In this document: positions 19,535-28,067 of the stretch, piece after piece | How the letters are laid out: every line of letters starts with the position of its first letter | How positions within the stretch are numbered: the first letter of the stretch is position 1 | From: Romboutsia lituseburensis | GTDB taxonomy: Bacteria; Bacillota; Clostridia; Peptostreptococcales; Peptostreptococcaceae | Assembly (NCBI RefSeq): GCF_024723825.1 | Contig: NZ_JANQBQ010000001.1 | Span: forward strand, 1,488,001 to 1,552,000 | Length of the DNA: 64,000 bases | Direction: 5' to 3' | Program-made: the position numbers and the translations under genes | Notes under the pieces: generated by a model | Databases searched by the model: none | What the model saw: the letters and a program-made list of their open reading frames with translations, nothing else | What the model was told of the DNA's origin: nothing

Positions 19535-20614
19535 TTATGCATCTATTTGATCATCTTCATTTGATGAAGTTTCAATCCCAGCTTGAGATTCACTTTTTAT
19601 ATCTATCTTCCAGTTAGTAAGTTTAGCTGCAAGTCTAGCATTTTGACCTTCTTTACCTATTGCTAGTGATAATTGGTAGTCAGGAACTACTACTAAAGCT
19701 GATTTTTCTTCTTCGTTTACATCAACTTTAACAACCTTTGATGGGCTTAAAGCTGCACATATAAATTCAGCTGGATCATCACTATATTTTATTATATCTA
19801 TTTTTTCGTCACCTAGTTCATCAACTATGTTTTTAACTCTAGATCCTTTTGGACCTACACAAGCTCCGATTGGATCAATCTTTTCATCTATAGACTTAAC
19901 AGCCATCTTAGTTCTTGATCCTGCTTCTCTTGCTATAGATTTTATTTGAACTATTCCTTCAAATATTTCAGGTACTTCAAATTCAAATAATCTCTTAACT
20001 AATCCTGGATGACTTCTTGATACTACTATTTGAGGTCCCTTATTAGTTTTCTTCACTTCTAGTATATAAACCTTTATTTTTTGTCCTGCTTTGTAATGCT
20101 CTCCTGGTATTTGCTCAACTTGAGTCATAACAGCTTCTATTCTTCCAAGATTTACGTGAACAACATTTTTATTTACTCTAGCTACTTCTCCTGTAACTAT
20201 TTCATTTTCTTTGTCCATAAATTCACTGTATACTATTTCTCTTTCAGCTTCTCTTATTCTTTGAACTACAACTTGCTTTGCAGTTTGAGCTGCTATTCTT
20301 CCGAAGTCTTTAGGAGTTACTTCATGTTCTATTATATCTCCTAATTCATAGTTAGGGCTTATTTCTAAAGCATCTTTAAGCTCTATTTCTAGGAAAGTAT
20401 CATATAAGTCAGACTCATCAACTACTACTCTTTGAGAGAATACTTTTATGTCTCCTCCATCTTTGTCAAATTCAACTCTAACATTTTGAGCTGCACCAAA
20501 GTTTTTCTTATATGCAGTTAAAAGCGCTTGTTCTATAGTATCTATAAGAGTTTCTTTATCTATTCCTCTGTCTTTTTCAAGTTCGTCTAAAGCTTCCATA
20601 AATTCGTGGTTCAT
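19535..20614 (-). CDS. nusA: Transcription termination/antitermination factor NusA
   Basis: It binds RNA polymerase and nascent RNA, and drives pausing and intrinsic termination. An N-terminal polymerase-binding domain (EALDELEKDRGIDKETLIDTIEQALLTAYKKNFG) precedes S1 (ENEIVTGEVARVNKNVVHVNLG), then KH1 and KH2 (DPIGACVGPKGSRVKNIVDELGDEKIDI and YQLSLAIGKEGQNARLAAKLT). At 359 residues it is the short form without C-terminal acidic repeats, normal for Firmicutes. It is the second gene of an operon whose leader has a terminator, which fits self-control by termination. Confidence 0.97.
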   Translation of the reverse strand: MNHEFMEALDELEKDRGIDKETLIDTIEQALLTAYKKNFGAAQNVRVEFDKDGGDIKVFSQRVVVDESDLYDTFLEIELKDALEISPNYELGDIIEHEVTPKDFGRIAAQTAKQVVVQRIREAEREIVYSEFMDKENEIVTGEVARVNKNVVHVNLGRIEAVMTQVEQIPGEHYKAGQKIKVYILEVKKTNKGPQIVVSRSHPGLVKRLFEFEVPEIFEGIVQIKSIAREAGSRTKMAVKSIDEKIDPIGACVGPKGSRVKNIVDELGDEKIDIIKYSDDPAEFICAALSPSKVVKVDVNEEEKSALVVVPDYQLSLAIGKEGQNARLAAKLTNWKIDIKSESQAGIETSSNEDDQIDA

Positions 20615-20643
20615 TTTATTTTTCCTCCCTAATGTTCTTTCAA

Positions 20644-21105
20644 CTAGAACTTTATTGCTAGTCTAACAAGTGCTACTTCTTTTTTGCTAAACTCAACTTC
20701 ATTTCCATCTATTATAACTTTTATATTGTTTTCTTCTGTCAATCCAACTAACTCACCCTCAAATTGCTTAGATCCGTTCATTGGTTTATATAATTTTATT
20801 TCAACATCTCTACCTTGATATCTTACAAAATCTTTATCTTTCTTAAGTGGTCTATCAAGCCCTGGTGAAGATACTTCTAAGAAGTAATTGTCTTTTATAG
20901 GATCTTTAACATCAAGAACTTCACTTAATTCTCTACTTACGGCTTCACAATCATTTAGAGATATTCCACCTTCTTTGTCTAAGAATATTCTTAAGTAATA
21001 TTCTCCAGCTTCTTTAACATATTCAACGTCAACTATCTCAAATCCACGAGGATCTGTTATCTTAGCTACCATTTCTTCAATTGTAGCTTCTATACTCTTT
21101 TTCAT
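20644..21105 (-). CDS. rimP: Ribosome maturation factor RimP
   Basis: It is a 153-residue 30S assembly factor. The segments DPRGFEIVDVEYVKEAGEYYLRIFLDKEGGISLNDCEAVSRELSEVLD and FLEVSSPGLDRPLKKDKDFVRYQGRDVEIKLY are classic for the family. It heads the rimP-nusA-ylxR-ylxQ-infB-rbfA-nrnA-truB-ribF block. The start is seven or so bases after GGAGGG. Promoter and leader terminator upstream are listed separately. Confidence 0.96.
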   Translation of the reverse strand: MKKSIEATIEEMVAKITDPRGFEIVDVEYVKEAGEYYLRIFLDKEGGISLNDCEAVSRELSEVLDVKDPIKDNYFLEVSSPGLDRPLKKDKDFVRYQGRDVEIKLYKPMNGSKQFEGELVGLTEENNIKVIIDGNEVEFSKKEVALVRLAIKF

Positions 21106-21139
21106 TGGTTTCCCTCCTTATTCAATTGTCAGTTTAATT

Positions 21140-21176
21140 TAAAACAAAAGAGTGAGCACGTTCATGTCTCACTCTT
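21140..21176 (-). terminator. Terminator hairpin in the leader of the rimP-nusA operon
   Basis: AAGAGTGAG and CTCACTCTT pair across 11 bases and are followed on the minus strand by TTTTGTTTT. The hairpin lies downstream of the probable rimP promoter (21208-21236) and about 35 bases before the rimP start, with no room for another promoter. It therefore looks like an attenuator for the operon and not simply the end of the ferredoxin-like gene further upstream. Confidence 0.75.
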
Positions 21177-21207
21177 AGTTTCTGCAAAATATACTATTTT
21201 ATATACT

Positions 21208-21236
21208 ATAATACCATATATTACTTTCAGTTGCAA
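21208..21236 (-). promoter_or_regulatory. Promoter of the rimP-nusA-infB operon
   Basis: On the minus strand TTGCAA and TATTAT are exactly 17 bases apart. The predicted start site, near 21201, would give a leader of about 95 bases that includes the hairpin at 21148-21176. Confidence 0.65.
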
Positions 21237-21288
21237 ATTTTTTGATTATTACTTAGTTTTATTATATTTTTTAAACTTGATATATACA

Positions 21289-21867
21289 TTATTCTGGTTT
21301 ATATTTTGCCTTAGAAATCATTTGAGTCATTGTTCCCATAGGACAATATACACACCATGATTTTGGTTTGTATAATATCATTGTTATTACACCTAGTATT
21401 GTAGATGTAAGCATTACACTATAAAATCCAAAGGCAAATTGAGCTATCCATGGTTGAACTATTGATGTATTTACCCAATTCCAAGGCATTTTAAACGTCC
21501 ATAAAATAGTTACAACTTCTTTCATATTTTTAGTTCCTTCAAATACTAAATAAGTACTGAAAATCATATTTCCAAACATAACCATAAAGAATATTAAAAA
21601 TCCATATCTAAAAGCTTTCGTTTTCAAAAAATGTGGTATGCTTTTTTGCCTTGACAGCTTTAATTTGTTACCCATTAAGTCTAGCATCTGACCTCTACCA
21701 CAATATACATTACAATATGTTTTTCCTCCTCCAAATATAGATATTAATAATGGTATTGAAAAACATAGTAATCCTAACCAAGCAAATAATATATTAAATA
21801 TTCCTAATGTTAGATACAGTGCACTAGCAATCCACATATAGTCTTTCCAAGTTTTTTTCTTTTTCAT
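21289..21867 (-). CDS. Membrane 4Fe-4S protein, NapH/polyferredoxin-like
   Basis: This 192-residue protein has about four membrane segments and two cysteine clusters facing the same side: YCNVYCGRGQMLDLMG near residue 55 and SWCVYCPMGTMTQMIS near the C-terminus. These resemble the CxxxCP motifs of the NapH/CcoG family, although the first has lost the usual proline. With the two-cluster ferredoxin directly upstream (one base apart) it could form a small membrane electron-transfer unit. The partner oxidoreductase is not visible here. Confidence 0.7.
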   Translation of the reverse strand: MKKKKTWKDYMWIASALYLTLGIFNILFAWLGLLCFSIPLLISIFGGGKTYCNVYCGRGQMLDLMGNKLKLSRQKSIPHFLKTKAFRYGFLIFFMVMFGNMIFSTYLVFEGTKNMKEVVTILWTFKMPWNWVNTSIVQPWIAQFAFGFYSVMLTSTILGVITMILYKPKSWCVYCPMGTMTQMISKAKYKPE

Positions 21868-21868
21868 T

Positions 21869-22069
21869 TTAGTTCACCTCGATCTTTTGTATTTCTATAA
21901 CCGATGCTGGACAAGTTTTCGCACACTTACCACACCCTACACATTTATCTAGATTAACTTTTGCAAATACACCTTGTTCTATATTTATAATACCTAATGG
22001 ACAAACTTTTGCGCATGCACCACAAGCTACACAATATTTTTTATCTACTATTGCTTTTTTCTTTAACAT
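21869..22069 (-). CDS. Two-cluster [4Fe-4S] ferredoxin
   Basis: This 66-residue protein has two complete CxxCxxCxxxCP motifs: YCVACGACAKVCPLGI and KCVGCGKCAKTCPASV, so it should carry two [4Fe-4S] clusters. It is translated just before the membrane Fe-S protein, and the two stop/start codons nearly touch. Its likely role is electron delivery to that protein. Confidence 0.88.
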   Translation of the reverse strand: MLKKKAIVDKKYCVACGACAKVCPLGIINIEQGVFAKVNLDKCVGCGKCAKTCPASVIEIQKIEVN

Positions 22070-22164
22070 TTAATCCCTCCTGCTTTTTATTATTTATTGT
22101 ATAAGTTTTTTTGTTAAATTTCTGTGATAAAGTCACAAATACATTTAAATTTTTCAAATAAAAA

Positions 22165-22188
22165 AACTCATTAGATTCCTAATGAGTT
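22165..22188 (-). terminator. Intrinsic terminator of the EAL gene, overlapping its stop codon
   Basis: AACTCATTAG and CTAATGAGTT form a 10-bp stem with an ATTC loop, followed on the minus strand by a run of T. The TAG stop of the EAL gene (22179-22181) is part of the stem. Confidence 0.9.
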
Positions 22189-24413
22189 ACCTTTATATCT
22201 TTTAATTTATCTATTTCTACTGGTTTACTATAATAATATCCCTGTATAAAAAATTTTTGGTTTGACATTTTTTTTATAAGTTCTACCTGCTTTAAATCTT
22301 CTATACCTTCCATTACTACAGTTATATTTTTTTTTGTAGATAAATGATATATAGCATCAATTAAACGTTGAACTATTATTGAGTTTTCAATATTATCTAT
22401 AAAGTATTTATCTAACTTTATTACATTAAAATCAAATTTTTCTAAAAATGATAAATTAGAATAGTCTACACCAAAATCATCTATTGCAATTTTAAATCCA
22501 CTGTCTATAAGCTCCTTAATGTTTTTAGCAACTTTTTCATAATCTTCACCACATACATTTTCTGTTACTTCTAAGCATATTCTATCTTTTTCTATATTAG
22601 ATTCCCTTAATATATTTTTAAACTTTTCACATATAGCTTCATCTTCTATCTCTTTTAATGATATGTTCATAGATACATAAAAATCATCTTCTAAATAATT
22701 TATAGTTTTCATATTATAATAGTCTGTTATTATTTTATTTAATATCCATATAGATAAGTCCCCCATCATATTGCACTGTTCTAGTTCACTTATAATTATA
22801 TTTGGCATTATTATCTTGCCACCTACATTAAGCCTAATTAATGCTTCAAATCCTACAATATCATTAGTATTCGGATTTACAATAGGTTGATAGTTTAATT
22901 TGTAATTATCATTTTTAAAATATAACTTTATTTTTCGCTTTATTCTTTCTGTTAATATATTAGGTATAACTATTAGCTTTAATATAAAATACAGCATTCC
23001 AGATATCATTATACAAGCTAAGAAAATTACTACTTTTATAATTTTTTTGTCTTTTTGTACTTGTTCATAATCTTCTTTATATCCTACATATTTATAATAT
23101 TTTTGTGATATTAACTCATTCTTTTCCTCTTGTAGCTTTAATAAATTCATAAGTTGTTTTTCTACATTTTCAGTATCGCCCATTTCTTTATATGTTTTCA
23201 CTAAACAATAAGAAACTCTTGTATACATTTCAGTATCTGGATGTGTTTCTAGATGCTGCTTTGACATGTTAAAATAATCTATACTTTTTTTATAGCTCTT
23301 ATTAGATAATTCCATTTGACCCATCACCAAATAATAATATGCATATAATCCATAATATGTATTACTTGCCTCATCTAATGTTTTCTTTGCTATATCTATA
23401 TGTTTTTGAGCTAGTTCAGTTTTACCTTGACTAGAATATGAATCTGCTATAGTTATATTTTTTAAACATTCTATTGATTTGCTTTTAGATGTAGTTATAA
23501 ACTTCTGGTACTCAGATATCTTATTCAAATGTTTTTGAGCACTATCATACTTCATTATTATATTTTCACATTGAGCTAAATTTAATAATCTATATACCTC
23601 TAGATCTATTCTTAAATCTCTATCACTTATCAAATCTGATTCAATAGAGTTTAATATATCAATTGCTGTATCATATCCACCTAATTCTCTAGCTATATAT
23701 GATAAATCAACTGCCGACTTTAACATATAATAAGTGTTATTTGTTTTTTTACTTAATTTTATAATTTTTAAACTAGTTTTGATACCCTCAGTATAATCTC
23801 TATTTAGCATATATAAATTATATAAAGATCTATATAAATATATTTGAGCATCTACATATAAAAGTTTCGTATGTATGACATTTTTTATATTTTCTATAGC
23901 TATATTTCTTCCCTTTTCTTTATCATCTAATGTTTCAAATATGTCCCATATAATTTCATAACTTTGATTATAATCTACTGGATTTACATTATTAAATGCC
24001 TCTACTGAATAATCTATAGCTTTTTCAAAATCATTATTTTTTATCATATAATCAGCTAAAAGCTTATTTGAATATATTTTAACAAAATCATTCGTTTTTT
24101 GATTTATACTGTTTTTTGATAATTCAAAGGATGCTTTAGCCTCTTCATCTTCATTTTTTTCTTTTTGCAAATATCCTAGAATAAAGTATTTCTCAGAATC
24201 ATCTAAAACATTATTTTTTAATTCCATCTTTATTTTATTCTTTGATTCCTCATCTAAACTCTCATTATTTTTATATATTTTCTCTATATCATTTACTGCA
24301 TTATAATTTTTTGCACTTTTATTTAAACAGCACAAAATTAGGGTAAATATTATTAACAAAAATATTATTTTAAATTTCTTGATATCTATCCCCACTTTCT
24401 TTATATTATTCAT
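22179..24413 (-). CDS. TPR-domain c-di-GMP phosphodiesterase (EAL)
   Basis: The N-terminal 35 residues include a membrane segment, then about 420 residues of helical TPR-like repeats (for example AQKHIDIAKKTLDEASNTYYGLYAYYYLVMGQMELSNKSYKKSIDYF), a second membrane segment near residue 470, and a C-terminal EAL domain. The EAL domain looks active: FEALIRL, MNISL, EVTEN, DDFGVDYSNLSFL, IKLDKYFI, MEGIED and QGYYYSKP are all present. The topology puts the TPR region outside the membrane and the phosphodiesterase inside, so it should lower c-di-GMP in answer to an outside cue. No GGDEF domain is present. The ATG at 24413 lacks a clear ribosome-binding site. Confidence 0.9.
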   Translation of the reverse strand: MNNIKKVGIDIKKFKIIFLLIIFTLILCCLNKSAKNYNAVNDIEKIYKNNESLDEESKNKIKMELKNNVLDDSEKYFILGYLQKEKNEDEEAKASFELSKNSINQKTNDFVKIYSNKLLADYMIKNNDFEKAIDYSVEAFNNVNPVDYNQSYEIIWDIFETLDDKEKGRNIAIENIKNVIHTKLLYVDAQIYLYRSLYNLYMLNRDYTEGIKTSLKIIKLSKKTNNTYYMLKSAVDLSYIARELGGYDTAIDILNSIESDLISDRDLRIDLEVYRLLNLAQCENIIMKYDSAQKHLNKISEYQKFITTSKSKSIECLKNITIADSYSSQGKTELAQKHIDIAKKTLDEASNTYYGLYAYYYLVMGQMELSNKSYKKSIDYFNMSKQHLETHPDTEMYTRVSYCLVKTYKEMGDTENVEKQLMNLLKLQEEKNELISQKYYKYVGYKEDYEQVQKDKKIIKVVIFLACIMISGMLYFILKLIVIPNILTERIKRKIKLYFKNDNYKLNYQPIVNPNTNDIVGFEALIRLNVGGKIIMPNIIISELEQCNMMGDLSIWILNKIITDYYNMKTINYLEDDFYVSMNISLKEIEDEAICEKFKNILRESNIEKDRICLEVTENVCGEDYEKVAKNIKELIDSGFKIAIDDFGVDYSNLSFLEKFDFNVIKLDKYFIDNIENSIIVQRLIDAIYHLSTKKNITVVMEGIEDLKQVELIKKMSNQKFFIQGYYYSKPVEIDKLKDIKVTH

Positions 24414-24588
24414 TGTTTTATCTATTTTTTACCATTTTACATTTTATTATTTTTTTATACTTTTTTCAACTTTATATTACTTTATGTTACTTTTTATGAG
24501 ACTTTTTTTACTCTTGCTTAGTTATTAGTCTGATTTAACGCTATAAGATTCCAATAAGTTTTGGTGTGTCCTTATTTTTTTCAAACAC

Positions 24589-24617
24589 AAAAATGAGGTA
24601 TTATCTACCTCATTTTT
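24589..24617 (-). terminator. Intrinsic terminator of the MATE gene
   Basis: AAAAATGAGGTA and TACCTCATTTTT pair across five bases, about 20 bases after the MATE stop codon, with T-runs on both strands. Confidence 0.88.
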
Positions 24618-24639
24618 ATACTATAATAGCTAAAATATA

Positions 24640-25989
24640 TTAATTTGCAACTAATTCTACATCTTCTTTTTTATTTTCCACATCATTTTTACATTTTGAT
24701 AATATTTTTCTTGCATATATCATAACTATAACTTCTGATATAAACGTAGATATCCATATGCCTATTCCACCAAATAAAATCACCATAAGTCCTAGTGTTG
24801 CTATTATAACAACCATACCTCTTCCTAATGATACTGCCCCTGCATAAATAGGTTTGTTTATTGATACACAAAATCCTGCGGTTACTACATTGTATCCCAT
24901 TACTAAAAATGCAAATGAGAATATTCTTAAACTATTTACAGTATATGTAAATAATTCTTTGTCCGAATTACTTATAAACATTAAAACTATTGGCTTTGTA
25001 AAAATAACCACTATTAAAAATGCTACTATAGAAGATATTTTTGCTGACTTTAACCCCATATTAAGTATTGATAAAACTGCTTTTTTATCTTTTTTACCAT
25101 AATAATAACTACATATAGGCTGAATACCTTGTGATATACCCATCATAGTTGTTAACACTAATATATTAATATAACAAATGACACTATAACTTACTAAAGC
25201 ACCCTCACCTATAACTCTTAATATACTTTGATTAAATATTAAAACTACTATAGCTAGACTTACCTCTGTTGTAAAATCAGGTATTCCTATTGATACAATT
25301 CTCTTTAATATATTAAAATCAAATTTAAACTTAACAAATTGCAATCTTCCTTTTTTCCTTAAGAAATGTATAAAGAAAAATGAAAATGATAGTACTCTAG
25401 CAATTCCAGTTGCAAATGCAGCCCCTTGAACACCATAATTTAATTGAATAACAAATATATAATCTAATACTATATTTGTTATTGCCGAAATTAAAACACC
25501 TATAGTTGCAAGATGAGGATATCCATCGCTCTTTATCAAAACCTCTAAGGAATATGAGACTATATAAAATCCAACAAATAATATTATTGTTCCTAAGTAT
25601 TCCTTTACATAATCTATTGTTGAATTTGTAGCTCCTAAAAACACAGCTAGCTTATCTAAATTAAATAAACTAAATATTATTATAATTGCTGATAAAATAG
25701 TTACTGTTACTGTGTTTAATGTAAAATACTCATTAGCTTTTTTATTATCTCCATTTCCTAGAGTCATAGATACTATAGTAGTAGCTCCCGTAGAGAATAA
25801 AATTGAAAGTGCAAAAATTGTATTTATGTATGGTGTTGATATATTTACTGCTGCTAAGGCGTCACTACCTACCCCTTTGCTTACAAATATTCCATCTACC
25901 ATAGAATATAATGAAAATACCCACATAGCCGTAACAGAAGGTATTACATATTTCTTAAATTGAGTTTTTAAATCTTTTATATTTTCCAT
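24640..25989 (-). CDS. MATE family multidrug efflux transporter
   Basis: About 450 residues with twelve membrane segments and two MATE repeats: AMWVFSLYSMVDGIFVSKGVGSDALAAVNISTPY in the first half and SYSVICYINILVLTTMMGISQGIQPICSYYYG in the second. It likely exports cationic compounds using a sodium or proton gradient. A start at 26007 would lie at or before the transcription start and contains the ribosome-binding site AAAGGAGAG, so the ATG at 25989 (MENIKDLKTQF) is chosen. It diverges from a MerR regulator, and its promoter has a 19-base spacer typical of MerR targets. Confidence 0.9.
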   Translation of the reverse strand: MENIKDLKTQFKKYVIPSVTAMWVFSLYSMVDGIFVSKGVGSDALAAVNISTPYINTIFALSILFSTGATTIVSMTLGNGDNKKANEYFTLNTVTVTILSAIIIIFSLFNLDKLAVFLGATNSTIDYVKEYLGTIILFVGFYIVSYSLEVLIKSDGYPHLATIGVLISAITNIVLDYIFVIQLNYGVQGAAFATGIARVLSFSFFFIHFLRKKGRLQFVKFKFDFNILKRIVSIGIPDFTTEVSLAIVVLIFNQSILRVIGEGALVSYSVICYINILVLTTMMGISQGIQPICSYYYGKKDKKAVLSILNMGLKSAKISSIVAFLIVVIFTKPIVLMFISNSDKELFTYTVNSLRIFSFAFLVMGYNVVTAGFCVSINKPIYAGAVSLGRGMVVIIATLGLMVILFGGIGIWISTFISEVIVMIYARKILSKCKNDVENKKEDVELVAN

Positions 25990-26015
25990 GTATATCTCTC
26001 CTTTCATTCTAAAAG

Positions 26016-26046
26016 ACTATAAACTGTGGTATAATACACAAGTCAA
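26016..26046 (-). promoter_or_regulatory. MerR-type promoter of the MATE gene (19-bp spacer)
   Basis: On the minus strand TTGACT and TATAGT are separated by exactly 19 bases, the overlong spacing that MerR activators correct by bending DNA. The spacer holds a partial dyad TGTGGTATAATACACA, and the TATAAT within it (26030-26035) reads on the plus strand as a -10 box for the regulator gene. Confidence 0.75.
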
Positions 26047-26076
26047 TAAATTTTTTTTAATCTTTGAGGTGATTAT

Positions 26077-26907
26077 TTGAAAAGAAAATATTATAAAACA
26101 GGAGAACTTTCTAAAATCTATAAAATAGGTAGAGATTCTATAAAATATTATGAGAAGTTGGGGCTTTTAAACCCTACTAGAGATACAAATTCTTATAGAA
26201 TGTATACTATTAAAGATATCTGTAATTTAAATCTCATACGAGAACTTAGAACATTGGGATTTTCAATGCAAAGAATAAAAGAATACTTACAAAATAGAAA
26301 TATTGAGAGTACTAGAAATATGCTTAAAGAAGAAATTGAGCTTATCGAAAAAAAAGTTGATGATTTAAATTCTCACAAAAAATCTTTACACAAAAGATTA
26401 TATTCAATAAATAGTTGTGTAAAGCATACTACTTTTAATAGAATCGAACTTTTATATATGAATGAGAGAAGAGCACTTACAGTAGAGTCTAATGTTTCTT
26501 TTGATGAAAATGTTGATTATTTAATTCAAAGGTTAAGCGAAAAATTTGATAACAAGTTTTATATATTGGGCAACAGTAACTTTGGTGCTGTATTTGACTC
26601 TAATAGTATTTCTAAAGATATATACAATAGCTATAAGCATACATTTTGTTTACTTGATGATAATTCACCTAACTATAACTTTATTTTAGATGAAGGATAT
26701 TATGTTACATATACCTATAAAGGAGATTATAAGCAATATTCTAAAGTATTTGATATGCTTTATAAATTTATTGAAATTAATAAATATACTATTCTAGGAG
26801 ATCCTATTGAGATATATAAAATAGATGTTTATGAGACAGCTGTAGAAGATGAGTATGTTACTCAAGTTCAAATCCCAGTAAAACTTTTAAGTGATTTAAG
26901 TTTATAA
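26077..26907 (+). CDS. MerR family transcriptional regulator with C-terminal effector domain
   Basis: The N-terminal winged helix is clear: YYKTGELSKIYKIGRDSIKYYEKLGLLNPTRDTNSYRMYTIKDICNLNLIRELRTLGFSMQRIKEYL, then a coiled-coil (LKEEIELIEKKVDDLNSHKKSLHKR). About 150 C-terminal residues look like a GyrI/BmrR-type ligand-binding domain. It starts with TTG (26077) after GAGGTG. It is divergent from the MATE pump, whose promoter has the MerR spacing, so it most likely senses a pump substrate and also controls itself. Confidence 0.88.
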   Translation: MKRKYYKTGELSKIYKIGRDSIKYYEKLGLLNPTRDTNSYRMYTIKDICNLNLIRELRTLGFSMQRIKEYLQNRNIESTRNMLKEEIELIEKKVDDLNSHKKSLHKRLYSINSCVKHTTFNRIELLYMNERRALTVESNVSFDENVDYLIQRLSEKFDNKFYILGNSNFGAVFDSNSISKDIYNSYKHTFCLLDDNSPNYNFILDEGYYVTYTYKGDYKQYSKVFDMLYKFIEINKYTILGDPIEIYKIDVYETAVEDEYVTQVQIPVKLLSDLSL

Positions 26908-26914
26908 AAGTATA

Positions 26915-26953
26915 AAAAAGCTTCCTCTACATATTTACATTAGGAAGCTTTTT
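26915..26953. terminator. Bidirectional terminator between merR-type gene and lipoprotein gene
   Basis: AAAAAGCTTCCT and AGGAAGCTTTTT pair across 15 bases. The two flanking genes converge on it, and T-runs occur on both strands. Confidence 0.88.
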
Positions 26954-26978
26954 ATTAATTTATATTGATATTTAATTA

Positions 26979-27893
26979 TTATTCAAATTTTAAAGTATTT
27001 CCATTTTCCATTATTATAGGCTTTGATACATTTCCTGTTTTATCTACATCTAATCTATCCATCAAATAAGAGTACAACTCTTTTTTATTTTTAAATTTAG
27101 ATACTTGATATGGCACTAAAAATGAATACTTTTCTAAAAATAGTAATTCTCCATTATCATCTATCAATATTCCAGAATGACCTATAAATAATTCTTTTTC
27201 ATCATAGTCATGAAGATAAGCATTAATCATTGATACATTTTTATTATCTTTAAATGTTATATTTCTTTTTTTCCATTCTTTTTTTATTTCATCGATATGT
27301 ACACTTTGATCTGTCGTATCTTTAGTTTTTATAGCATCATATAAATTTATAAATTTATTAGTATCTTCTTCACTAAATTGAGCTAGAGGATTATTTTTTA
27401 TGCTATCTAAATCAAACATTAAATTTATCGGCTCATCTGTATGTTTTCCATTTGAATTTATGTAATCTCTATATAATTCAAATGCTGTTAATCTACAGTT
27501 AAAATCTTGATACAAGTATTCTTTCTTTTCCCATTCATGTATTGCATATACTTCATCATATTCAGCTTGTGGCTTATCTATTGATTTAAACTCTCCCTCT
27601 AATCCATCCATACCTTCCATAACTTTATTATAAAAGTCTAATTGACTTTCAAATTGTTCAATGTATTTATTATTTATACCCGATTTATATAATTTATTTA
27701 TAAATTCATCTTTAGTTTTTTCATCTATTAAATTAGAGTATATTAAATTATAATCTTTGCTATAATTTGATTGCATAGATTCGATTTGTTTCTTTTCTGA
27801 ATCCTTTATTATTACCTCATCTGTTTTATTTGAGCATCCCGTTAATAGTGCTGTTGTACATATTAAAGTTAGTATATATCCTTTTAATTTCAT
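26979..27893 (-). CDS. Putative lipoprotein of unknown function
   Basis: This 304-residue protein has a lipoprotein signal (ILTLICTTALLTGCSNK, with the lipobox LLTGC near residue 20), so it should be anchored outside the membrane. The rest is charged and mainly helical, with no motif I recognise. It stands alone between two convergent or terminated neighbours. A 13-bp palindrome ATAGACGGTCTAT lies about 34 bases upstream of its start. Confidence 0.72.
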   Translation of the reverse strand: MKLKGYILTLICTTALLTGCSNKTDEVIIKDSEKKQIESMQSNYSKDYNLIYSNLIDEKTKDEFINKLYKSGINNKYIEQFESQLDFYNKVMEGMDGLEGEFKSIDKPQAEYDEVYAIHEWEKKEYLYQDFNCRLTAFELYRDYINSNGKHTDEPINLMFDLDSIKNNPLAQFSEEDTNKFINLYDAIKTKDTTDQSVHIDEIKKEWKKRNITFKDNKNVSMINAYLHDYDEKELFIGHSGILIDDNGELLFLEKYSFLVPYQVSKFKNKKELYSYLMDRLDVDKTGNVSKPIIMENGNTLKFE

Positions 27894-27926
27894 AAACCTC
27901 TCCTTATTATTTATTCTTCTATATTT

Positions 27927-27939
27927 ATAGACGGTCTAT
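27927..27939. promoter_or_regulatory. 13-bp palindrome upstream of the lipoprotein gene
   Basis: ATAGAC-G-GTCTAT is a perfect dyad around one base, the size and shape of TetR-family operators. No TetR regulator is encoded nearby. Confidence 0.35.
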
Positions 27940-27997
27940 TTTTTTAAAAAGTTTTATATTTTACAAAAATGGTATAATCCTTTTTATGGTAAATAAA

Positions 27998-28040
27998 AAA
28001 ATATAACATACAATTATCTAATCTTCGTATGTTATATTTT
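27998..28040 (-). terminator. Intrinsic terminator of the ABC transporter operon
   Basis: Fourteen-base arms AAAATATAACATAC and GTATGTTATATTTT flank 15 bases. On the minus strand it follows the ATPase stop by about 27 bases. Confidence 0.85.
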
Positions 28041-28067
28041 TTTTATATTAATTAATAAATTTTAATA

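Noticed and set aside
24414-24588. Possible c-di-GMP riboswitch upstream of the EAL gene
   Set aside because: The conserved core sequences of class I or II c-di-GMP riboswitches are not present; the region only has AT-rich short repeats.
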